In this document: positions 1 through 10,595 of the stretch, piece by piece
How the letters are laid out: each line of letters opens with the position of its first letter
How positions within the stretch are numbered: position 1 is the first letter of the stretch
Assembly: GCA_022539475.1 (NCBI GenBank)
Contig: VCMS01000025.1
Location: 666,111-730,110, forward strand
DNA length: 64,000 bases
Direction: 5' to 3'
Origin: Gracilaria domingensis
Taxonomy: Eukaryota > Rhodophyta > Florideophyceae > Gracilariales > Gracilariaceae
Translations under genes and position numbers: made by a program
Notes under the pieces: model-generated
The model's input: only the letters and a program-made list of their open reading frames with translations
Told to the model about the DNA's origin: nothing
The model's database searches: none

Positions 1-390
1 CCATCCCACATTAGGAAGGCGAGCTACTGGCCTTTTTAGAGAGAGAGAGAGCGTTTCCTTTGCGAGAATTTATCTACACTTTGTCGGAATTATGCTACAA
101 ACACCCTTAAAACGAAAGAGAGGGAAAGAGAGAAACTTCTATAGCAAACGTTCTAATTCAGCTCAAGAATTAAGTGTCACTCGAATTGAAGCAGAAAGAG
201 AGGAACACATCACTTGCATCCATAGAATTGCACAGTTGTGGCTCATCTCGGAAGATGTATTCTTCACGGAGAGTGAAATTGATATATGCAATTGTCTGCT
301 CTCAGTGTTTACCGAGAGCGAAGAAATTAGGCCCTAAATCATGAAAGAGAGTTTCATTCGGCTGCAGTCACCCTAACTGACACAGCTAGG
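1..390. other. Upstream flank, no supported gene
   Basis: This stretch holds a short GA-dinucleotide run near 40-52. An open frame of 81 residues at 92-337 has no recognisable domain or composition, and I do not call it. The TATA box just downstream (396) suggests this is the distal promoter of the coiled-coil gene. Confidence 0.5.
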
Positions 391-395
391 ATGGG

Positions 396-403
396 TATAA
401 AAG
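396..403 (+). promoter_or_regulatory. TATA box of the coiled-coil protein gene
   Basis: TATAAAAG lies about 100 bases upstream of the ATG at 502. It is part of the 15-mer TATAAAAGCCGTCAT, which recurs with one base changed at 19905. Because a TATA box should precede the transcript start, it argues against the upstream in-frame ATG at 391 and for the ATG at 502. Confidence 0.6.
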
Positions 404-501
404 CCGTCATGGTCCTGCGGTTGTTGTCCAATTCTTCTCTGGTGCCCGCCTTCAACCATTTTTCAATTCTTCAACGTTACAACAATAGTGCTCTACACAA
501 T

Positions 502-930
502 ATGATTGGACTGCTGTTGAACCTTGCTCTGCTTGTCGTCGCGGGCACGACATGCAGGCGAGCGGGAAAGGAAGGTGTACGAGTGAAAAAACTCGAAAAA
601 GAGGTGGGAGAAATGGAGGGAGAGCTATCAGCTCTGGAGCTGGAATTCTGTACTTTACGCCAAACGGCGAAAGAAAGAAGTGAGGAAAAGGACCAGGAGT
701 GGAGAGCAAAGCTCGGGAGGTTGCAAGAAAAGAGAGCAATGATGGAGCATAATCTAGGCCTAGAGATAGAAGAGCTCCAAGAAGAGCTAAGCAATTTGAA
801 ACAGCTAGACCCCCAAGCTTTACAAAGGCAGGTCAGAGAGCTGGAGGATGAAAGAAAATCCTTGCGCAAAGAAATAGCGAAGCGTGAGGAGAAGATAGTT
901 GAACTCCGCATTCGTCTAGGAAAAAGATAA
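502..930 (+). CDS. Small membrane-anchored coiled-coil protein
   Basis: The product is 142 residues and I recognise no family. Residues 2-17 are hydrophobic (IGLLLNLALLVVAG), fitting a signal anchor or signal peptide. From about residue 30 to the end it is highly charged with heptad-like spacing (KKLEKEVGEMEGELSALE and later similar stretches), so a long parallel coiled coil is likely. The start at 502 is chosen because a TATA box sits at 396; an in-frame ATG at 391 would lie upstream of it. It may serve as a tether or scaffold on a membrane, but no function can be assigned. The gene is followed 63 bases later by the tail of the DUF455 gene on the other strand. Confidence 0.55.
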   Translation: MIGLLLNLALLVVAGTTCRRAGKEGVRVKKLEKEVGEMEGELSALELEFCTLRQTAKERSEEKDQEWRAKLGRLQEKRAMMEHNLGLEIEELQEELSNLKQLDPQALQRQVRELEDERKSLRKEIAKREEKIVELRIRLGKR

Positions 931-993
931 GTAAAAACAACAAAGTTAACAATGTTTGAATGTTCCGTGCCAAAAGACTCATTGCGTGAATTG

Positions 994-1875
994 CTAAGCC
1001 ACATACTTTCTCTTCACCGCTGCTCGTTCTCTTCGCTGCCTTTCAACTTCCTCAGCAACAGGCAAGTACCACTCTGGTGTCATGCCAGCCTCTAGTCGTC
1101 GTTCTTCGTTGAAAGGTCTCGCAAATGCCCCAGGATTTGCCAACCGAATCGCAATGGAATGGAAAGTCTTGATCGAGTCAAGTTGCAACCGGTCACATTC
1201 CTTCAGGAACCACTTCACTCCCAACTTCACATGCCTGATCTCCTCATCTGCGATCTGGCGTACAACGGCAGCGGACTTATTGTCACCGAAACCTACCAGC
1301 CGTTCAACTAGTTTTGGGCCCGCATCCAATCCCTTAGCTTCGGCGACTAACTGTCCGAGCGCGAGTCTTTCATGAAGGCATCCCCGAGATACATCAGCCG
1401 ACTTCCAGATGATGTCATGCGCTGGTAATGCCCCGTAGAACGAGCCCAAACTAATGAGACGGTCATGCAAGTAGCTGAAATGGCGGGCTTCATCCGATGC
1501 AATCGATAACCAATCTTCAAACCAGTCATCTCGGTCCTTTGTCGGAATGCCACTTTCAAATCGCAGCATTGTGTCGAAACAAAGATCAATGGCGTTCAGT
1601 TCTACGTGGGCAAGCGAATGCAGGTGGTACACATTAGCAGGTGCTTTTGATTGTTTTACACCGGGTATCTCTGAAGGCGGAATAATCAGAGGAAGTTTTG
1701 GTCTAGATGGACGGTTCGGAGGAGGGGAGCCGGGCCCAGAGGCTCTCATCTTTTCCCAACAGCTCACCGCTGCTTGCGTTAAACGAACTTTATCCATAGG
1801 AGCTTCGGCCGTTAGGACACGAGACGCATATGATGACACTGTTGTGGCTGCGTATGCTTGTGACATCGCTTGCAT
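994..1875 (-). CDS. DUF455 ferritin-like protein
   Basis: The product is 293 residues from the ATG at 1875 and matches the DUF455 family, a ferritin-like four-helix fold of unknown function that occurs in bacteria and some eukaryotes. The sequence shows the expected metal-ligand pattern: HSLAHVELNAIDL, then DEARHFSYLHDRL, then EAKGLDAGP, and finally ADEEIRHVKLGVKWF, i.e. paired E..H motifs consistent with a di-iron site. The frame stays open upstream of the ATG to about 1930 without another ATG, so a short upstream exon or a start a few residues later (1866) cannot be excluded. The gene converges on the coiled-coil gene. The family is confident; a biochemical role is not known. Confidence 0.85.
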   Translation of the reverse strand: MQAMSQAYAATTVSSYASRVLTAEAPMDKVRLTQAAVSCWEKMRASGPGSPPPNRPSRPKLPLIIPPSEIPGVKQSKAPANVYHLHSLAHVELNAIDLCFDTMLRFESGIPTKDRDDWFEDWLSIASDEARHFSYLHDRLISLGSFYGALPAHDIIWKSADVSRGCLHERLALGQLVAEAKGLDAGPKLVERLVGFGDNKSAAVVRQIADEEIRHVKLGVKWFLKECDRLQLDSIKTFHSIAIRLANPGAFARPFNEERRLEAGMTPEWYLPVAEEVERQRRERAAVKRKYVA

Positions 1876-2925
1876 TGAGAGGCGGACTGCGAACGCTGAG
1901 ATGAGTTTCCAAGACACTTTCTTCCGCTGCTAATGCGCATTTCTGCAGAGGTACGGTCGGTACCGTTGATCGGCTAAATCGCATTGTTGAGCCAAAACCC
2001 TGGAACGTGCAGACGAAGCTGACCATACCCTTGTACCTTTATGAAAGACGGTACGACAGTATCAATGTGAGTTATCAAGTTTTCGCACCAAAATCCAACA
2101 AATTATCGAAGGCGATGCTATCGACCAAATATACTCCGCTCTACTTCTTTGACACATTCAAGGCTTGAAGTGGCGTTGTTCTAAGAAGTTTTGTCGAGTG
2201 TCTGATCATCAGGGGTGTGTTGAAGTGCTCTGAGCATCATATATAGGACTCTGGCGGGTGCAGATATCGAAAGTAGCTTGGGAGATCAGTTTTTGTAAAA
2301 CGTAGGTCCCCACTGTGCGATGTCTGATCACGAACTTTGCGAAAGCAACAGGTTCTATCGGAGCTCGAACTCCACAGAGCGCATTCAGAGCGGCTGAAAA
2401 GAGGCATCCAGAGCCAGAGGAAGCTACTGGCGTGGTGAAGAACACACCACCGTTCTATGTTGCATTGGAAAGCCGGCGTTCTTGCAGCTGTTAGTGCGAA
2501 GGGCCAGGTCATTGCTGAGGCAGGAGAAGAACACCATATGGGAAGAAATAGACACGATGCAGCGCGCCATTGCGACACTGGAATGTCGACTTAAAAGGCC
2601 TCACTGAATCCGACTGAAATACTATAATAGCATGTATATCGCCAAAGTACGGATAGGCGATAGTTCTGAAGCGGGCCCGAGGTCGTTAGGTGTGGTATTG
2701 TGTCGCCCCGTAATTCCCCTCAACAACGCAAGACCTTAGTAAGGCCTAGTAGGCAGAACACACTTTGAAAACAAATTCCCACACCAATAAGCGAGAAAGC
2801 AAATCAATTGCAGTTATGACAAAAAGGCCGTCAAGCTTTTTAGTCGTCATTAGGACTGAGATCTATCAGTGACGAAAGAGTCCTCCTGGCGTCTCGGTAT
2901 GAAATAAGCCAGACCGTAACATGCC
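1876..2925. other. Intergenic, divergent promoters of DUF455 and XRCC2
   Basis: About 1 kb between two divergent genes. I see no repeat, RNA gene or convincing coding frame; small frames on the minus strand (for example 2237-2578) have no family features. It presumably carries both promoters, but no clear TATA box stands out. Confidence 0.4.
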
Positions 2926-3973
2926 ATGAAGTCTGCTTTGTCATCAATTGAGGTGCGTCTTGATCGAATCGTCGGCGCGGGAACGATGAACAACGATGGC
3001 GTGTCGAAGGCTATCGCCAGACGTCTCGGCAGTTATCCTGTCTCTGGCAAGACCGAGAAATCTTTGGCGCCAATAATTTCTACAGGAGTTGGAATCCTTG
3101 ATGAAGTGGAGCAAAACCCTGTTCGCCTTGGAAGTCTGGTGGATGTGAGCGGTGTTACCACGGGCGGGAAGACTCAACTGCTCCATGTGATTACCGCACA
3201 TATCCTACTGAACCATTCCAATGAGGAAGGGGCTATCGTATGCTGGTTTGATCTCAACCGAGGCTTAGACCCGAACCGCTTGAGACACTTGATGCGATTG
3301 AAACGTAGAAAGAGCTCTGCTCTTGACTCCGATGATGATCAGAATGATGATCTGAAAGGGCTTAAAATCTACTATCCGTCATCGACGATAGCAATGTGCT
3401 CCTCCCTTCACGCTCTGGAGGAATTTATCTCAACTGAAGACGGTAAAGGAGGTACGTAGGCAAGTTGAAATTTATCGTTTATGCTGGTCTAACATTAACT
3501 TTGCCGTAGTCAAAGCTGTTGTGATAGATTCTCTTGGAAGCTTCCATTATGTTGACAAGTACATTTTCGACAACAGCGTCACGGGTACGTCTGTGAGAAC
3601 ACAGTCCCATGAGTTAGTGCTCAGCAAGGTCCTCGCGAATTTGCTTTCACTTCAAAAAGTGGCTGTATTCGCGAGCAAATCATGCCTCTTTGATGAAACC
3701 AAGCTTGATGTGGCTTGGCCGTTCCCACAAGCAGGGGTACCAATGATTCCGAAAGAATTCATGCCCGACTCGTGGAAAAGTCTGATTACACATATGGTTC
3801 TGATGTACCATATTGAAACCCAAAGCGATGGACGGAACAGCTCCCGACGAGGGCTGATAGCAATGAGGCACCCCGAATCAAGATCCGCAGGCAGAAGAGC
3901 AGTTGTTTCCGCCGCAGCTGTCGCAAGTATCGACAATGACGGAGTAGTCATCGAATCCATGCACATCATATGA
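2926..3973 (+). CDS. XRCC2: XRCC2-like RAD51 paralogue (two exons)
   Basis: A RecA-fold RAD51 paralogue that in other eukaryotes acts in the BCDX2 complex in homologous recombination. Exon 1 is 2926-3451 and exon 2 is 3510-3973, giving 329 residues. The 58-base intron (3452-3509) has donor GTACGT, acceptor CCGTAG and a CTAAC branch-like motif at 3489; splicing restores the frame at a valine. Walker A is GVTTGGKTQ at about residues 74-82. After the splice comes KAVVIDSLGSFHYVDKY, matching the Walker B strand and the DSLSAFYWID segment of XRCC2. The segment PSSTIAMCSSLHALEEF also fits XRCC2 rather than RAD51C or RAD51D. Walker A is slightly degenerate, as in this subfamily. Start ATG confirmed at 2926. 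Confidence 0.85.
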
Positions 3974-4674
3974 CCTGAACAAGTATGAAATACCATTTGT
4001 GGGTCCCAATGTTCTGCAGGCTCGCAAAACCTTAACTCCAACACTCTGCCACGGTCATGACAAGGTTTGGCGGCAAGAGTACCTCCAAATGACTTGGTCG
4101 TGAAGGTGCTCTTCAAGTGCTCCGTGCTCCAAGTTGTAATCAGAATAAACGCTTTCTTGGAACTGTGGCACTCTAATACGCTGGGTACATCTGTTAGTTG
4201 ATCCTTCTAGATCTTCTTCGACACGCGATGAAGGGCATGAGTCGATGGAAACTTGGCGTGAAACACCATCGAATTTCAGCCTGGTGAGTGGATATCGTTG
4301 TGTTTATCTTAACGTATGAAAGTGACGGCCGGCGAAACAACGTTTTTGTATACCCTGTAGAATAAATCCCCCACTGCATTCTTTGCAATGCAAGCAGGAC
4401 AAAAGACTCGTCCCCATATACGTTCTGGATAGCCTTCATTTCATGTCATGTCAAAAGTGGCTTTCGGGATGTCCAACAAGCGACTGGCACTTTTAGTACT
4501 AAAGATGGTCTTGACTACAAGCGCGCGAAGAACAGGGGGCTTCTTACAAAACGATGTAGATGAGGAGTTATTGTTGAGCAGCTTCCTTTGCTTGGCACAA
4601 ACCATGGAGATGGGTTTCGCTAAAACCACACGTTTGTTCGATGTCTAATGATGTCAGTTGATGGTCTGCGCCTG
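3974..4674. other. Intergenic between convergent XRCC2 and p47 genes
   Basis: About 700 bases. Small frames exist on both strands (for example 4448-4648), but none shows domain features. No repeats or RNA genes seen. Confidence 0.4.
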
Positions 4675-5823
4675 TCACTTGAGGGTTTGCACAACCACAG
4701 CACCTTTTAGTTGTTCCTCCTTGATGGTTTTCGCGTCATCGCTGAGTACCTTTCGTGGGAAAGTTGTTGACAGCGTAAACAACGTCGCACTCGGCCGTGA
4801 TGCTGTTACAAATCTTCTTAAGTCCCCCACAGTATGATCTTCGTTTAGACGGGCTGTTACACGAGTACCATCACTTAAGCGGACTTGAATGACGGCCACT
4901 GGACGGCTCTCATCAACGGCGACGGCAGCAGCCGCACCAGCGGCATCGACGTTACCCACGGGTGTAGAAGCCGGTGCGGTTTGGGTGCCTCCGTTTAGTC
5001 TCATACCTCCACCGGAGAACGGAACAACCTTCTTCTTCTTTTCTACGTAGTTCTCGCCCTTTTTATCAACCAAGGTGATGGACACATCTCCCACACCAGA
5101 CTCTTCCATTTCCCGTGGCACCACTCCGCGGTTGACGTCGGCCAAAAACGCTTCATTTGCCGGATCGTCAAAAGATCGAAGCGGACCGTCATCGATCTGA
5201 AAGCCGTTCGCGTAAAAAGTAAGCACTCTAGTAACGTTTCGGCGGCCGACAACATCAGGGCGCACTGTGCCCGGTTGTTGAGTGTTGGTATCGCCAAGTC
5301 GATAGCCAGCACCAGTGAAGGACTGCTGACCTTCAAACTGAGCGCGCTCTTCATCGGTGCGAGGCCCCCTCGCTCGGGCGCGCTCAAAGATGGCATCGGC
5401 CAGATTGGCGGGCTGATCCGCGGTATCTTCCTTTCGCGGCTGAATCATCTGGCCAGACTTTTCGCCGCCCGCGTAGTACCCCTGCTCATTCTCATCGTTC
5501 TGAGCCGGGGCACGCACGGAGTCAAGCGTGGCAAAGCCAGAGGATGAGGCGCCGCGTCGCGCCGGTTGGGGGTTCGGACGACCGGAGGCGGAGGCGGAAG
5601 CGGAGGCGGAGGCGGAGGCGGAGGCGGCGGCGGAGGGGGTCGGGGCGGGACGCTCGGGACGCGGTCGACGGGCGTCTCGGGTTGGGGGAATCACGCCGCC
5701 GGACTCGAAGAAGGCGGAGACGGCGGCGTCGCAGTCGCCGTTGGCGGCCTGTAGAAAGAAGGTTGCGGTGGGCTCGTCGGCGCCGGTGACGTTGATGAAC
5801 TGCGAGACAGCGGGATCAGCCAT
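4675..5823 (-). CDS. NSFL1C: p47/Shp1-type UBA-SEP-UBX cofactor of Cdc48/p97
   Basis: A 382-residue adaptor that links ubiquitinated cargo to the AAA ATPase Cdc48/p97 in Golgi and ER membrane fusion and protein degradation. Residues 1-45 (FINVTGADEPTATFFLQAAN) form a UBA domain. A Pro/Ala/Ser linker follows, with an Ala-Ser run encoded by a GGAGGC repeat. The SEP domain begins near residue 194 (RVLTFYANGFQIDDGPLRSF), and the UBX domain occupies roughly 300-382, ending with the typical FPRKVL strand. The ATG at 5823 is chosen because MADPAVSQF aligns with the start of p47; the open frame extends 66 residues further upstream as low-complexity Ala/Pro sequence with no homology. Length matches human p47 (370). 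Confidence 0.93.
   Translation of the reverse strand: MADPAVSQFINVTGADEPTATFFLQAANGDCDAAVSAFFESGGVIPPTRDARRPRPERPAPTPSAAASASASASASASASGRPNPQPARRGASSSGFATLDSVRAPAQNDENEQGYYAGGEKSGQMIQPRKEDTADQPANLADAIFERARARGPRTDEERAQFEGQQSFTGAGYRLGDTNTQQPGTVRPDVVGRRNVTRVLTFYANGFQIDDGPLRSFDDPANEAFLADVNRGVVPREMEESGVGDVSITLVDKKGENYVEKKKKVVPFSGGGMRLNGGTQTAPASTPVGNVDAAGAAAAVAVDESRPVAVIQVRLSDGTRVTARLNEDHTVGDLRRFVTASRPSATLFTLSTTFPRKVLSDDAKTIKEEQLKGAVVVQTLK
5583..5638. repeat. GGAGGC hexanucleotide microsatellite inside the p47 gene
   Basis: Tandem GGAGGC/GGCGGA units encode the Ala-Ser low-complexity linker between the UBA and SEP domains of the p47 protein on the minus strand. A repeat of this kind is expected to vary in length without harming the domains. 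Confidence 0.8.
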
Positions 5824-6161
5824 TGCTGGGCTGTGTGCAGACGTTGCGGATGTTTGCTGCGCGGCGGGGACGTCGGTGGTGCGGGCGCTGCGCGGGCGAC
5901 GGGGCGGGCGCTGCGCGGGCGACGGGGCGGGCGCGCGCGGCGGAGCGGCCGCAGGCGGCGCGCTGTTGGAGCAGACGCGCAGCTGGAGGGGCGCGACGCG
6001 CGCGGCGCGTCCATGATGCAAGGGTACACTTTTCGCGCAGTAATTGCGCAGTCACACGGCAAGTGCGCAGCAGTAAGCGTAATTTACGGGTGAAAGGTAC
6101 AGTACACGTACACGTACACGGATCAATCCTGCTGGGAATGATTCCATCTACGTCGCAGATT

Positions 6162-7607
6162 CTACGAGGATGTGAACAAAAGTTGCAGCGCAGCCGCGGT
6201 GTTGAGCGTGAGGAAGATGGGCGTCGCCAAGAATTGCCAGAACACCGACTTGGCAACGTCCTGCCGTAGTTGCCGCCCTATTCGGGGCAACGACTCGGCG
6301 GCAATACTCACCATGATCACGGTGTTGTTTGCTGTTGGTACATTGAACTCAACCAGGCCGAAAACGCCCAGCAGAGGGTTGTGCACCACTTCGGACAGCT
6401 TGAGCATGTGGTACAATCCGCGCGCAATCATGGGCAACAAGACCATTCGTACGAGCAGAATTACAATGAAGGTCTGAGTGCCGAATTCTTCTTGCGTCGA
6501 TCGCTTCAACGTGTCGGTCTCCTCGCTCTGTCGTCGCACAAACAACTTGGTCAGTGATCTGCTCGACAGGAAAAAAAGAAAGAAAAAGACAAACAGAAGT
6601 TGCCGCGAGTGCAGATGCTTACCTTTGCGAGTGAGCGATAGAGCTCGGCGCCGACGATCATACAACTGATGGGCACGACGACGCCTCCCACGATGTTGAT
6701 GGAGAGCAGGAACGGATGCATGGCTCCGCTTTCACGCAAGAAGGCGTTGCCAACTGGCGCAATTAATGCGCAGCTCATGGCAGAGACGACGGCGATGAAC
6801 GGCGGCGAAAGCAACGCTCTGGTGATGGCCTCCTTGACGGGGTCGGGTTTCTCCAGGTCGACGTCTTCATGATCGAGCGGCCGGATGTGCTTGGGCGCGG
6901 GCGGGTGTGCAGGCGGCAGCAACGGTTGTTCCTCGTCGACCACTGCGACGCTACTATCTGGAGCATACATGAGATATTGAAACAGCGCGGTCCACTTGGA
7001 TGGGAAAGCACGACAAGCAAAGTGTGAGGGGGCGATGAACGGCAGTTTGCTGGCGGTACGGCACGCATGCGGGAGTGGAGTGACAACTTACAGAAATAAT
7101 ATTAACAACGGTGAGAAACAAAGAGGCATAGCCCATACTCTTGGCGTAGCAGGAGCCGCCCGCTTGCAGCGGGGGGAACGTTTCACAGAGAGATTGCATG
7201 ACAAGCAACGGCATTGTATTGGCGTTGCCCAGAATGAGACAGGCGAAGATGGCGCGTTTGACGGCCTCCTGTTTATTCTTGGCAATCAGGCGAGTGACGG
7301 GGAAGGCAATGACGGCAGTGATGCTCCAAATCAGAAAGGCGAGCGCGACGGGCACCCAAATCTCCTGCAATGCGGACGCGTCGCCACGGCTCTCGCGCAT
7401 GGACTGGAAGGCAGCGTGCGTGGTCTCCAGAATGGAGCCGAACACGAGCGACGGGATGAAGAGCAGATACACGGCGCGCGACAGCGCCGACGTGACGGGC
7501 TGCGTGAAGACGCCGATGTGCACCATGGCGGCGCCGGCGGCGCTGAGCGAGAGCAGCTCGACGCTGCCGCCAATGCTGGCGCCCAGAATCTGCGACGAGG
7601 TTGACAT
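6162..7607 (-). CDS. PILS/auxin efflux carrier family transporter (three exons)
   Basis: A membrane carrier of the Mem_trans (PIN/PILS/Ecm3) superfamily, 423 residues. Exons on the minus strand are 7092-7607, 6623-6994 and 6162-6545; introns are 97 and 77 bases. The first donor is GTAAGT and its acceptor ATCCAAG; the second donor is GTAAGC. The acceptor of the second intron (CCAAG at 6546) is inferred because it alone keeps phase; AG sites slightly upstream give the wrong frame. The N-terminal half has about five membrane helices including LILGNANTMPLLVMQSL, the C-terminal half another five including VEFNVPTANNTVIMVSIA, with an acidic, proline-rich loop between. In plants PILS proteins sit in the ER and move auxin; fungal and algal members have unknown substrates. 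The second splice site is the main uncertainty. Confidence 0.85.
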
Positions 7608-8603
7608 GGGAGTGCGTGCAAGGTTGCGGCAGCCGGCGGCAGTGGTCAGGCAGCTGCGCTTAGCTACGACTCGTACTGAGCGGCGCGCATGGCATGGAAA
7701 GGTTTTATGGCAGCTCGCAGTCATACTTGGACCGGCAGTCATAGACCGACGAATGCGGCGGACGTACGTGAGATGGCGGCGTGATTGCAGCCGGCGTGAT
7801 TTCGGCGCGCCGTCAGCGCAAGCCAGTTACAACTGCGTGCGCGCGCGCCTCATTGGGTGCGCACGCCACGCGCGCCGCCGTGCACGTGCAGCGTGACGCG
7901 GCCGCCGCCGCCGCCGCCGCCGCGCCGCCGCCGCGCACGGCGCGCAGCGGCGGCACACGGGGCGCGCCCGCGTCACTGCCGCGTCAGCGGCCGCCGCTCC
8001 CGGCGCGCGCGCGCGCGCCCAACGTGGCGCCGCCCTTCAGCTCGCGCGACGCGCGCGCGAAGGTATCGCATCATGCAGTTCGCACGCGCGTGTGCGCGCG
8101 CGCCGCCTCGACAGCTAAACTGGTCGCTCGCCTGCGGCTCGGGACCTGATGCAGCTGTCGCGCGCCCCGTGATCTGCACGCGCTTGTCGACATCACTCCG
8201 AAGTTACATAGATACCGCCGCGATGGCGCGCCGTTGCGCGCGAACGGGTGGTTGTCGCGGCGCGCAGCGCCGCGTCACGCCGCCGCCGCGTCACGCCGTG
8301 CACGTGCCGCGCGCTGCACCGCGCGCGCGCGCGCGTGGCCGGCGTGGCGCGCGTGGCGCGCGTGGCCGCGTGGCGCGCGCCGCGCGCGGGCGGCGCGGCG
8401 CTTATTAGCGGCGCGGTAGGCGGCGCTCAAAAATTCAAACGCGGCGGGCGGCTGTGGCGGCGGCGCGCTGCTTCGCCGGGCGGCTCGCCCGCAACGTTCA
8501 AATCGGCGCTGCGTTGCTGCCGCACCTTCGGCGCCCGCCCTCTTCTGCTTCCGCCGCCGCCGCCGCGCCGCCGCCCCTCCTCTTCGCCCGCGCCCCCGTC
8601 GCC
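7608..8603. promoter_or_regulatory. CpG-dense divergent promoter region (PILS / Aurora)
   Basis: About 1 kb between head-to-head genes, almost entirely G+C, with long CG alternations (for example near 8000-8100 and 8320-8400). Near the Aurora side the AT-richer spots include TTCAAA at 8434 and 8497, reverse complements of the TTTGAA cell-cycle homology region known in animal mitotic promoters; whether that is meaningful here is inference. Open frames here are compositional artefacts. Confidence 0.45.
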
Positions 8604-8667
8604 ATGAGCTTCGCAACCAGCTTCCGGCACGCCCATCTGCCGTCGTCCTCGCCGTCGCCGTCGCCCG

Positions 8668-8716
<49 letters not shown>

Positions 8717-9785
8717 CGCGCGCGCGCGCGCGCACGCCGCCGCCGCCGCCGCCGCCGCCGCCGCGTCGCCGCCGCCGCCCGACAGGCCGCGCTTCGCGCC
8801 GCGCGCGCCGCAGGCCGCGCGCTCGTTCACGGAGCGGCGCGCGGCGGCCGCGCTGCGGCGCTCGGTCAACGCGTCGCGCGCGGCGCCGCGCCCGCTGGCG
8901 CAGGCGAGCGCGCCAAACGTGCGCCCGCGCCCGCAGTCGGAGCGCGCGCCGTCCGAGCGCGACAGCCGGCAGCAGTGGACGCTGGCCGACTTTCGCATCA
9001 TCAAGGAGCTTGGGCGCGGCAAGTTTGGGCGCGTGTTCAAGGCGCGCGAGTTGAACACCGGCTACTTGGTGGCGCTCAAGGCCATGCAGAAGAAGGATAT
9101 CGTCAGGGAGCGCCAGGAGAAGCAGGTCAGGCGCGAGATTGAGATTCAGAGCCAGCTCATCCACCCCAACATTCTGCGCCTGTACGGCTTTTTCTACGAC
9201 AACACGCGAATCTACCTCATACTCGAGTACGCGGCGGGCGGCGAGCTGTACCGGCACCTGAAGAGCAGCGGCGGCACGTTTGGCGAACGCACTGCCGCGC
9301 GCTACGTCGCGTCGCTCGCGAGCGCCATTCGCTACTGCCACTCGAAGGGCGTGATTCACCGCGACCTCAAGCCGGAAAACATCCTGCTGGACGCGGACAA
9401 CAACGCCAAGATTGCCGACTTTGGATGGAGCGTGCACGCGGTGCGCGCCGCACGCCGCGGCACGCTGTGCGGCACGCTGGACTTTCTTGCGCCGGAGATG
9501 TGCGAGAACCGGCAGTACGATTCCAGCGTCGACCTGTGGTCGCTCGGCGTGCTTCTGTACGAAATGCTGTACGGCAAGCCGCCGTTTGAGGAGGCCGATG
9601 GCTGGCACACGCGGCAGCGCATTCAGAGCGTCGACCTGCACTTTGCCAGGGGGCCCGTCAGCGAGGAGGCCAAGCACCTGATCCGCTGTCTGCTGAGAAA
9701 GGTGCCGTCGGAGCGGCTGTCGCTGCCAAAGCTGCTGTGTCACCCGTGGATTCTGCTGCACACCAAGGACGTGGACAAGAGATAG
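8604..9785 (+). CDS. AURK: Aurora-type mitotic serine/threonine kinase
   Basis: A 393-residue kinase, in other eukaryotes the regulator of centrosomes, kinetochore attachment and cytokinesis. The N-terminal 125 residues are disordered with a Ser-Pro repeat and an Ala run. The kinase domain starts at about residue 129: glycine loop ELGRGKFGRVF, lysine K159 in VALKAM, catalytic HRDLKPEN with D254, and DFGWSVHA with D272, the latter a hallmark of Auroras. The activation loop reads RRGTLCGTLDFLAPEM; animal Aurora has RRTT, so the phosphorylated second threonine is kept and the first is glycine. The ATG at 8604 (GTCGCCATGA context) is chosen; the open frame extends further upstream without an ATG. 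This is the only kinase in the window. Confidence 0.95.
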
Positions 9786-10595
9786 GGGCGCGCTTTTGTG
9801 CTTTGACTCACTCATCTTCGCGCGCTTCATTTCACTGGCGCGCGCGCACGCGATCAAAAGCTTGTGTTCTCCATGTACATTTTCGCCCGTGACGAACAAA
9901 CGAGTGTGTATGTGTATGGCAAGACGGTGCTTTTGGTGAAACATGTTCAGCTTGTTTTTCTATTCCCTCGCGGTTTTTCCCCTCTTTCCTTTTTTGTGGT
10001 TGGAGACGTGCTGCGAGGAATGCGTCGGGGTCGGGGCTGCTTGATGGTGACGCTCGTCTATGGCTCTTGCTTGCTTGCCGCGCTCAGAACGCAATCTCAC
10101 ACATTTTCGCACTATATATGCTGCTTGTGCTGCCGCGAGCACGGCGCTCTTTGACCTGATGGCTTCAGATGGTGCGCGGGCATCAGGATCGGTTTTGAGG
10201 TCGCACTCCATGGATGCTGCTTGTGCTGCATCAGCAGACGCTCGGTGGACGATGATCAAAACTGCGAACGCTTGTAGTTAGTTTTGACTCCTTGTTTTTC
10301 TTGTTCTTGTTGTTGTTCTTTGTGCGTTCTCCTAACGCTAACGACTATATATACTGTAGATTGCTTTCTGTTCAGTGGCCGCCGTCGCGCACCGCAACCA
10401 TTATGATCATTGATGATGATGATGGAACAAGTGAATACAAACCTTCTGTACCGCTTGTGGTGGTGTTTTGCGACACACAGTCGCGGGCGGCGTGACACGG
10501 GCCAGCAACCCTGATCGCTGATCGCATTGCCGGCCGCGACTCACAACGGGCGCGGGGAAAACGGGAGGAGCACACGTCACACGATGATGCATGGA
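9786..10595. other. Intergenic between convergent genes
   Basis: About 800 bases of more balanced composition between two GC-rich genes, holding both 3' ends. It includes T-rich stretches near 9955-10000 and 10290-10330. No RNA gene, repeat or convincing coding frame seen. Confidence 0.4.

Noticed and set aside
92-337. 81-residue frame with an ATG
   Set aside because: No domain, no upstream promoter signal and lies in the promoter region of the next gene.
391-501. Upstream ATG for the coiled-coil protein
   Set aside because: A TATA box lies downstream of it at 396, so it cannot be in the main transcript.
8427-9944. Long minus-strand open frame opposite Aurora kinase
   Set aside because: It is the reverse of a clear kinase gene; GC-rich codons leave few stops on the other strand, and the protein is low-complexity.
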